Shown here: positions 56,290-64,000 of the stretch, in pieces
Numbering within the stretch: position 1 is the stretch's first letter
How the letters are laid out: every line of letters begins with the position of its first letter
Assembly (NCBI RefSeq): GCF_023343835.1
Contig: NC_064444.1
Coordinates: 18,885,219 to 18,949,218, forward strand
Length of the DNA: 64,000 nt
DNA from: Lagopus muta
Lineage: Eukaryota; Chordata; Aves; Galliformes; Phasianidae
Reading direction: 5' to 3'
Program-made: the position numbers and the translations under genes
Notes under the pieces: model-generated
Databases searched by the model: none
What the model was told of the DNA's origin: nothing
Seen by the model: the letters and a program-made list of their open reading frames with translations, nothing else

Positions 56290-57151
56290 GTTGTATCTGA
56301 GTATCTCAGAAAGAATTTCCCAAGCTCTGCCATCACCACAAACACCTTTTCTGTCGCTGTTGATGTACGACTTTAAGTTATGCCAAAGGTTTAGCCAAAG
56401 ACATCCTTCTTGTTTCACCTTCCTGTACGTAGGCGCTAACCGCACACCCACCCAGCAGACAGGACATAGGCTTCTTTCTAGTTGGGAGATGCTGCTCGCA
56501 ATGTGTTATCCCAGGAGGATACTTTAGTTTCTAGTTCTTTTATCAGTCTTATCTGGGGGAATAGGTGGTCTGTCTTTGAAATATTGAACCCTTTTTAAAA
56601 ATGGACAAGAGAAATGTATAATTTTATCCCATTTTTAATATTTTGGTGTAGCAACTTGTGATACATAGATGACAATTTTGTGAGTTTTACTATGTGTGTA
56701 CAGATTTTGTAAATACGACATTTTTGTAATTTTAACTCCATGTACAGTGTAATCCTGTATAGTTTATCAATGAATGCGAGATAGGAAATCGAATGTTAAC
56801 AAGTTTTGGATCTCGGACCAGTAGCAGGGATAAATGTGGTGTGTGTGTGAGACGTTCTTTGCCATTTAGTCTTCCTGTATACTGTGACACTCTAAAATGT
56901 TTTGCTAAAGCAAACAAAGAAAAAAAGGCACGCGGGGAATCTAATGGATAAGGAAAAAGTTACTGTTTACCTTTATCCCTAGGTGTCACTCCTGTTGAAT
57001 CCCTGTTCAATCTGTGCTGTCTCCCGTGATCATTGCTTGCTAAGAAAATTCTATGCCTCAACTTTCCTTTAGTTTCCTAATTTTAATTTCATTTTACATA
57101 GCCCTTCTGTAAATTAAATGGAATAATAATGAGCATGTACACTGAAAGAAA

Positions 57152-57157
57152 AATAAA
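57152..57157 (+). terminator. PHAF1: PHAF1 poly(A) signal candidate 1
   Basis: AATAAA with a T-rich stretch (TTACTATTTTTGTGTT) about 15 nt downstream. It lies 60 bp before a second signal. Confidence 0.6.
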
Positions 57158-57211
57158 ACAAGACTCTCAGTTACTATTTTTGTGTTAAATACAGTTACTG
57201 GGTGTTTTTGT

Positions 57212-57217
57212 AATAAA
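57212..57217 (+). terminator. PHAF1: PHAF1 poly(A) signal candidate 2
   Basis: AATAAA followed by a long T/C-rich stretch (57233-57275) suitable as the downstream element. It is the last signal before the sequence loses 3' UTR character. Confidence 0.65.
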
Positions 57218-59042
57218 ACCATGGATGGTCCTGCTTTTTTTTTTCTTTTTTTTTTTTCTCTTCTTTTTTTCCCCTTATCAGATAGTCATTTTATTTTAAT
57301 GTCTTTCAGGTGTGATATTTGAAATACCTTACTGGCATCCCTCCCTTTACAGCAGTACAGACAGGAGCATACATAGCAGCCTGTGTCTCAGCAGCACCTG
57401 AAACACGGTGTTGTTACCTCCCCTGAAATGGGGGATGAGAGTCTTTATGGTGCTGTAAATAACTTGCACTGTGTTTAATGAATGTCATGGTTCCACCTAC
57501 ATCAGCTTCCAGGTATTTCCCTCAAATGGATCAAGTTTCAAGGCTAAACGCCTTGAAAAATGTCTGCAGTGAGAAGAGCAGACCTGGTTTCTCCTGCTGC
57601 TTGTTTGCACCTTGAGGTCCTCCAGCAGACAAGCTGAGAGCTCCCTGCAGGGCAGGTGTTTCTCATGCAGGTGGAGAAGTGCTCAGCTGCCTGTGCAGCC
57701 TGCCCTCCTGCAACATGAGGTGGCGTTGGTCACCCCGTGCTCACTGTGCTCTCAGAGAACTTTGGGATCTCTGACTGGAGGTGCTGCGCGCACTTATGTT
57801 CAATACTAAAGCGTGATTGTACTGCTAATAACTTCAATTAACTTCAGTAAATCCTTTTCCAACAGTGACTTGGTTTTAGCTGCAGGAGGAGAAATTCTTG
57901 ACAGAACAATTTGAGCAAAGGCTACGCAAATGCTCCCAGTGTCCAGCAGCTGTAATTCTCCAGGAGTGGGAGGTCAGGACTGTATAGCCCGAGATATTTA
58001 ACAGCTTCAGTGCTCCCATTTCACTTGAGGTACTTGGGTGAGTCAAGAAAGAAAAAATACATATATATGTACATATATAGAGTAGATAATTAAATGTTCC
58101 TTCTTAATAATTCAGAGACTTCTCAAAGTTGGTCTTGAGGCGTGGAAGAAAACTTGCTTTGAAAAATCTTGCTCAGGCACTAAGAAGAACAGAGCTCATT
58201 ACCTTACCGTGACTTGTTCTTATTTCCTTTGCTCCCTTTTGATTTGCTGGCAATTTCTTTTGTAAAATGAGAGAGCTTTTCATCCATTAGAAGATTACCC
58301 TGGCCCCTAACCCTGTTTTTAAGATCTATTAAGAGCACTTTGCTGTTGTGCAGAGCTGTGCAGGAGGAGGAGAGAAGGAGTCTCCAAAGATAATTTATCA
58401 GTGAGGAACGAAAGCACTTTTCCCCTCATTGCTTGGGTTTGGCTTGTTCTTTGTGCTTTCAGTCTGCAGTTTCCTTTCGGATGGGCATGGAGAGAGAATG
58501 TGGGACAGCTCCTCTGCGTCTTGCCCACTTGCCCTTTGTAGCTGCAGCTTCATAGCTTGTTTCCCTGAGATGTTTATTTTGTTTTCCACTGTCTGGAGTA
58601 AGCTAAGCCAAGCAGTGCCTGTATGGATGCATTAGGGCAGCTAGTATGGAGCCCTGAGGCCTCGTTAGAATGAAGAGCTGAGGAGCAGTGGGGCACTAAT
58701 GGCAAGTTTGAAGTGCTGGGATGGAATGAGAATAGAGACTGGAGGTGAGAGCTCATGCATGCGTTTGTCTGCTGGGCTTTGAACATTGCAGTGTTTTCCA
58801 CAGTGTTTCACTTGTTTGTGGTCAACAAAGCTGATCTTGGAGCCCTTCTGTCTGGAGGTGAAACTGACCTTCCTTCCCATGCCCATAGGCCTGCAGGTAG
58901 ATGCTGATGTCCTGGGAGTGTTGCAAGCAGTGCCACTGGATATCACCAGCACCCTCTGCTCCCAGAAACAGTTTCTGTCAAGAAAACTGAATTTTCTGTT
59001 GTAAGGAACTGTTGCACATCTAATTCTTAACAGATTCTTAAA

Positions 59043-59545
59043 ATGAGCCAGCAGTGTGCCCAGGTGACCAGGAGGGCCAGCAGCATCCTGGCTTGCATTG
59101 GAAATGGTGTGACCAGCAGGAGCAGGGAGGTGAGCATCCCCTGTACTCAGCTCTGGTGAGGCCGCACCTCGAGTACTGTGTTCAGTTTTGGGCCCCTCAC
59201 TACAGGAAAGATGTTGAGGCCCTGGAGTGTGTGCAGAGAAGGGCAACGAAACTGGTGAGGGGTCTGGAGCACAAGTCTTACGAGGAGCGGCTGAGGGAGC
59301 TGGGATTGTTCAGTGTGGAGAAGAGGAGCTCAGGGGAGACCTCACTGCACTCTACAACTTCCTGAAGGGAGGCTGTGGTGAGGAGGGGTTTGGCCTCTTC
59401 TCCCAGGCAACGAGCAGGACCCGAGGAAATGGCTGCAAGTTGTGCCAGAAGAGGTTTAGGTTGGACATGAGGAGAAACTTTTTCTCTCAGAGGGTGGTCA
59501 GGCACTGGAATGGCTGCCAGGGAGGTGGTGGAGTCTGGTTTTTGG
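59043..59545 (+). mobile_element. CR1 LINE fragment, reverse transcriptase C-terminus, tail missing
   Basis: The sense copy begins at MSQQCAQ-type coding text and continues through [20 protein letters not shown] and [18 protein letters not shown] in shifted frames, then [19 protein letters not shown]. Frame changes near 59140 and 59325 show small deletions. It stops within the segment encoding the end of the protein and has no 8-bp tail, so it is truncated at both ends. Confidence 0.9.
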
Positions 59546-62204
59546 GGTTGTGAAGGGACAAATGTTCTGAACTGGCTCAGTTATTTCATGTCAACTTTTG
59601 TCCCAGTCACCTCAGCTGTTTTCCCCCCTATAGTGTGGTTGCACTGACACAGAGGGATTCTTCTGTGTCTTGGCTGATCAAACACAGCTTGGCACAACAC
59701 ATGCAGCCAGGTGAAAATGTTGCCGCTGTGTTGTGGGGTTAATGCAATACACACCAGCTCTGGTTTGTGCTTTTCATGCAAGGTATTACCCAGGATGTTC
59801 CAGAGGTAAAGGTGAAGCAAAATAAGAGGCAAATGAAAATGAAGCTTTCTGAAAATGGAACTCTTGAACATAAAATAGCATGAAGAGTTACAGAAGTATG
59901 GGGCCAGATTTGAATGCTTTTAACACAACCTTTTCCATCCCCTAATTCATTCCCCTATGCTATTAGCTCAGTCATTTTAAAGTATACGTATTGCAGTCTT
60001 GGAAGCAGGTTTTAAGTGTCTTAATATTTCAGACCTATGTAACAGATTCCTGCTAATGCTTAACCTTCATTTCTACTATTAATGCTCATCAGAGAATGCT
60101 TATTTTTAATACCAGTCTCACACACACACACACCAAAAAAACAACCCCGTCATGACGACAAATACGCATTCCCATCAAGTAAATAATCAAAGCAGCCCAA
60201 ATCTCTTAGTTCCCTCTTCACCACAGCTGGTTTGGGCGAGCTGCAGGAGAGCCTCGGGATGGCCAGTGCTGGTGGGGAGCTGCTTCAGCCTTTGGAGGGA
60301 CTCAGATGCACTCATGCTTTGGGTTTTAGTTTTCCCTCTCATTCTTCAATTCAGATTTCTGTAAGGCTGAAAAAATCATGGGAGACTGAATTTGGAAGTT
60401 CACTGGTTTTGACCAATGTCAGTGGGGTTAGCAGCATCCTTAGGGAAATGCATGGGGCTGATTTTCAGGGCTGCTGAGACCTGCAGCTCCAGCTGGAGGA
60501 TACAACCCACGGGTGCAGCAGTTCTTCAGATGGACATTCTTCACCTCCCGAGCCTGCAGGTCTCTCAGTGCTCTCTGGACAGTGTTCTTGGTTCTCACAT
60601 TTAGCATTTAGCTCTGAGATGTTTGATTTTTTTTTTTGCTGCTTGATGCTGCAGTTGGGCTTTGCTTCTGAGAACCCGCTGCAAGATGAATAATTAAGCT
60701 GCAGGCAGGAAGCATGGTATTTTAACACTCCATTCCTTCAGAGATGTCCCTGGCTTTCTTTTTTATGGTGTCTAAGCCAGCAGTGGCCTGACCTAATGAC
60801 AGATCTTGGCATTCCCTACCAGTTTATGCCTTCAGAGATGCGTTCAGAGGTGCTGAATGTGAGGCTCAAGCCAGCTTTGCTCCTTATAATGACCAAATCT
60901 GGCTGCTCATGTACAGTAGGAAAAAAATGACTGTGTGCGGGTCTCTAGGTTTCAATAAAACCTACTGTGCTGTGTTAGCTTCGGATATTTGTCTGCCCCG
61001 AGGGAGTCTGCCTGCTTTGGTTGCTACTGGTGGTGCCTGCAGAGGACTTTTGTGTTTTCTTTTCTCGTCGTGGGTTATGGTAATGAACGGAACTGCCAAG
61101 CAAGGCTTTACGTGGAGCCCCACCTGGTGCAATGAATTAGCCACTTCATAAACCTGCCCCAAATTTCCTTCTGAAATGCACCGTTCTGGGTTTCCGGGAG
61201 GTGTCAGGAGGTTTTGCAGAACTCGAGTTGATGAGATCTATGTTTATTCTGCAAATTTTGCTGTGCTTAAAGGGGTAAAGCAGGATGATCGCTGCCTGCT
61301 TTTCGTGCACTTAGTGCAGGAGTTAATGGGTCTTTGTGCTCTCCTTGCAGGCAAAAAGGTTTGTGTGGAAAGTCAGGCTCTTCATAGGAAAGGCATAGCT
61401 GGTTCCATTGCCACAGCTGAAATTAGGTACTGAAGTTTGTGTCTGAGCACCTGGACATAACAGCTTCATTTCAGAGCAGCATTTCAGTATTCCCCCCATG
61501 ATCAATGCTGCCAAAAAATTGGGTCAAGTGTAAGATTTTAAAGGTGTTTCCTCCTTGAGCCTGCCTAGTCTATCTTTAGTACTGTCATTGCTGTAAGTAT
61601 CCCAGTTTTCCCTTCCTGATGCAAAGCACACAGCAATGTTCTTTTTATGCAACTTGCAATCTCTGCCTACAAGGAAGATAACTGATCTGTCCCTGTAAGA
61701 TAATCTTCTGCATGCTCTGCATTTCCCTAACAAGCTCCACGGGAGCATTCGGAGCTGAGGGTCCACACCTCAGAGCTCTGTTCAAAAGGAGGTCAGCAGA
61801 GGATCTTTCCTCCTCATTCTCATACACACCTAAGATTTTAGGGCTACCTGAAAGAGAAGCTCTCTAGTCAAAGGCTTTTTGCCTGCAGTGGCAGTAAGCA
61901 GAGTTTAATAAACTGCAGTGGGTACAGCTCTGCCCTCTGGTATTTCCTCAACACATTACTTATGCTGGCATTTGGGGTCTGTAAACTTCCAGCTCCACTG
62001 CAGAAGCAAATGGAAACTTTTAAACCGGGTTAAACAGGCCTTGCAGCAAAGACTGGCAAACAGAAGCAGATGTACCTTTCATCAGTAACATCAGATTTAC
62101 GTTCATTGGACAAAGATATAAGCTGTTCTACAGACAGAGGCAATGCAGTGAGCAGCCTGCCCTAGGTCTGTTTCTGCCAGTCACCAGGTGTGTGCCAGCG
62201 CAGG

Positions 62205-62330
62205 TGGCTCACAGAACTGCAGAAGGGGAGGGGTTGGAAGGGACCTTGGATGTCCTGGAGTTCCAGCCCCCTTGCCCTGGGCAGGGCTGCCAGCCACTGA
62301 AGTGCTGTGTTAAACTGCTGCTTCGATCTG
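62205..62330 (-). mobile_element. CR1 3'-end fragment, antisense
   Basis: The plus strand reads CACAGAACTGCAGAAGGGG, then GGTTGGAAGGGACCTTGGAT and CCCTTGCCCTGGGCAGGGC, the reverse of a CR1 3' end with a decayed tail. Confidence 0.82.
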
Positions 62331-64000
62331 GGACAAAATGTGCTCATTGGTGCTGTGTTGTGTGCATGCTGTGGATCTGAAGACATTACAGAGGAAGGAG
62401 CCAAACGTTACTGCATCTCCAAGCTCAAAAGGAAGACCTTAATAAGGACTGCTGAACCTGACTGGCTGCTTTGCAGTCACGAGGTAAGCTGTGTTTATTT
62501 TTCTACATTAAGTGAAGTCCAGCATAAGGAAAGACTTACCAAGTTGTCCAAAACAATGAATGCTGTGCTTTCACGTTGCTGCCTTGGTGAAAAAGACGTG
62601 GTGTTGGTTGATTGCGTGTGGAGATGTACTCAATAGACTCACTCTGACAACTGGAGGCATGCCTGCGTGCTGTCCTTTAATCATGCTATAAGGAATTTCC
62701 CAGGCTGTAAACTAAACACAGGTAACACATTTCTCTACAACTCCTAATTCCGTACGTATCGCACATGGTACAGAGGGGTACACCTGGCATTCACTCACCA
62801 GTGAAGCTCTGGCTCCTTCCCACATATTACTCCTCATGCAGCCCATGTGAGAATGCTGCATTTCAGGATCTTTCCTGAAAATACCCTTATTCTGCTCATG
62901 GCCCTTGGATTCCTGCAGACGACCTTTCCCTGGAAATACATTATTGTAAGGCTTGAACTCTGAAGATGAAGGTAACATGTAAGACGTTACAAATATCGGT
63001 AGGTATGACCAGTGTGTTTTCCTTCACAGCTGCCCAGTGATACAAGAACGAAGCCAGCCTACAGCCAGATGGGAGGAAGGATGTGCCCAGGTCTGACTGC
63101 ATCTGTACTGCAGGCTCTGATGAAATTAAAGCCGCTTCCTGGAGATTTACGACTGATTCCATTTCCTGGCTGTGTGGATGTGCCCTCCTGGTGGGGGATG
63201 GCATCTGGAGTTCTCTGAGGGATGGGGGGGGGTTGTTGAGGGAGAAGAAATTACAGAAGGAGTAGCAAATACAGCTTCAGAGGGGAATCCAGATTTTTAA
63301 CCTCGGTTCTGAGAGATGTACTGTTTGATATCCAAGGAAGGGATGTTCTGTCATGGTAATCTGCTGCTAGAAAAACAAACTGCTTTGAACTATCAACTGT
63401 TCTTTGAAAGGCTAAGCAGCCTAGTGTTCTTGTCTGATATTTAAAATACTTAAGAAGTTATAGATTAACTGAAACATGGAAAATCCTTTACCAAGAGGAA
63501 GAATACTGGTGGGCTTTTTCTCCCCAAAAGTTTAGAAGGGCTTTTATTCTGAAGCCCTTTTGTCTGAAGACTGCTTTCTCCCTTCACATGACACTCACAG
63601 CAATGCTGAAAGTCCTGGCTGCTCTTTGCAGTTGACAGTACGCCAGGAAGAGCACTGAGGTCCAGAGAAGCCAGCCCAGTCCATTGACAAGATTTCCATT
63701 GGTTTGAAGAAGCTCTCAAAAGTGATGCAAGCGGCAGCTCTGTGTGTTTTCACCCTCACAAGCAAAAGGATCTCTTCAGATGCAAGCCTTCTGAAGATAT
63801 GCATTAGAGGGTGAGAGAGGTCAGGTGCTGCTAGAAAGCTATGAGTTTTCACGGAGTGCCAGTCAGCACAGTGTAGAAAGTCTGATCTCCCTCAAGTGCC
63901 AAAAGATGGTCCTCTGAGTCATGACAGTGTCAGTGGAGCACGAATTTGAGCTCATGCTGTTGCAAAGAATGCTTTGTAAATCCATCCCTTCCCAGTTATT

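Larger units (their letters stand above)
55257..57240 (+). other. PHAF1: PHAF1 3' untranslated region
   Basis: About 2 kb of AT-rich sequence runs from the stop codon to the last poly(A) signal. It contains Pumilio-type motifs at 55694-55701 (TGTACATA), 55763-55770 (TGTATATA) and 56708-56715 (TGTAAATA), and a GA microsatellite at 56241-56289. No mobile element was recognised. Confidence 0.82.
57260..64000. other. Region downstream of PHAF1, no recognised gene
   Basis: 6.7 kb with no exon I can assign. It contains a sense CR1 copy (59043-59545), an antisense CR1 fragment (62205-62330) and a short CA tract (60120-60132). The rest reads as unique sequence. B3GNT9, which follows in human on the opposite strand as a largely single-exon gene, is not seen here. 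I cannot exclude small or noncoding exons. Confidence 0.65.

Noticed and set aside
62307-62636. Open frame with charged protein-like text and a GTAAGC donor-like site at 62484
   Set aside because: It starts inside a CR1 fragment, has no recognised family and no partner exon. It is not strong enough to call.

Overview
This window is vertebrate nuclear DNA, most likely from a galliform bird close to chicken. The genes are split by introns with GT/AG borders. The interspersed repeats I could recognise are CR1-type LINEs, some of which still carry the 8-bp GATTCTGT-type tail typical of bird CR1. The gene pair matches the CBFB - PHAF1 (C16orf70) neighbourhood of human 16q22.1; in chicken I would expect this on chromosome 11 (from memory, not checked). 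There is no bacterial, phage, CRISPR or operon-like content.

Layout. Positions 1-18,850 hold the 3' end of CBFB on the + strand: the end of an intron, the fifth coding exon (4159-4254), a 12.4-kb intron, the last coding exon (16644-16712) and a 3' UTR of about 2.1 kb with two candidate poly(A) signals. Positions 18,850-23,450 are intergenic and contain three CR1 fragments. A CpG island at about 23.46-25.13 kb marks the PHAF1 promoter. PHAF1 (+ strand) occupies about 24.2-57.25 kb. It has one inferred noncoding first exon and 16 coding exons, whose splice phases join into a single 423-codon frame ending at 55256, followed by a 3' UTR of about 2 kb. Positions 57.26-64 kb hold no gene I can recognise, only two CR1 fragments and otherwise plain sequence.

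The two genes are neighbours in tandem but not functional partners. CBFB encodes the non-DNA-binding partner of RUNX transcription factors. PHAF1 encodes a phosphoinositide-binding autophagy protein that works with BCAS3 at the phagophore. Nearly all of the window (over 95%) is intron, UTR or intergenic DNA.

I found no new multi-gene system. The observations most worth checking are: conservation of the 31-nt alternative 5' splice site that makes the second CBFB C-terminus; a tandem NAGNAG acceptor on the same CBFB exon; a CR1 copy in PHAF1 intron 13 whose reverse transcriptase frame is broken by only one stop codon; a perfect 18-bp inverted repeat in PHAF1 intron 8; several tandem repeats in PHAF1 introns; and clustered Pumilio-type motifs in the PHAF1 3' UTR.
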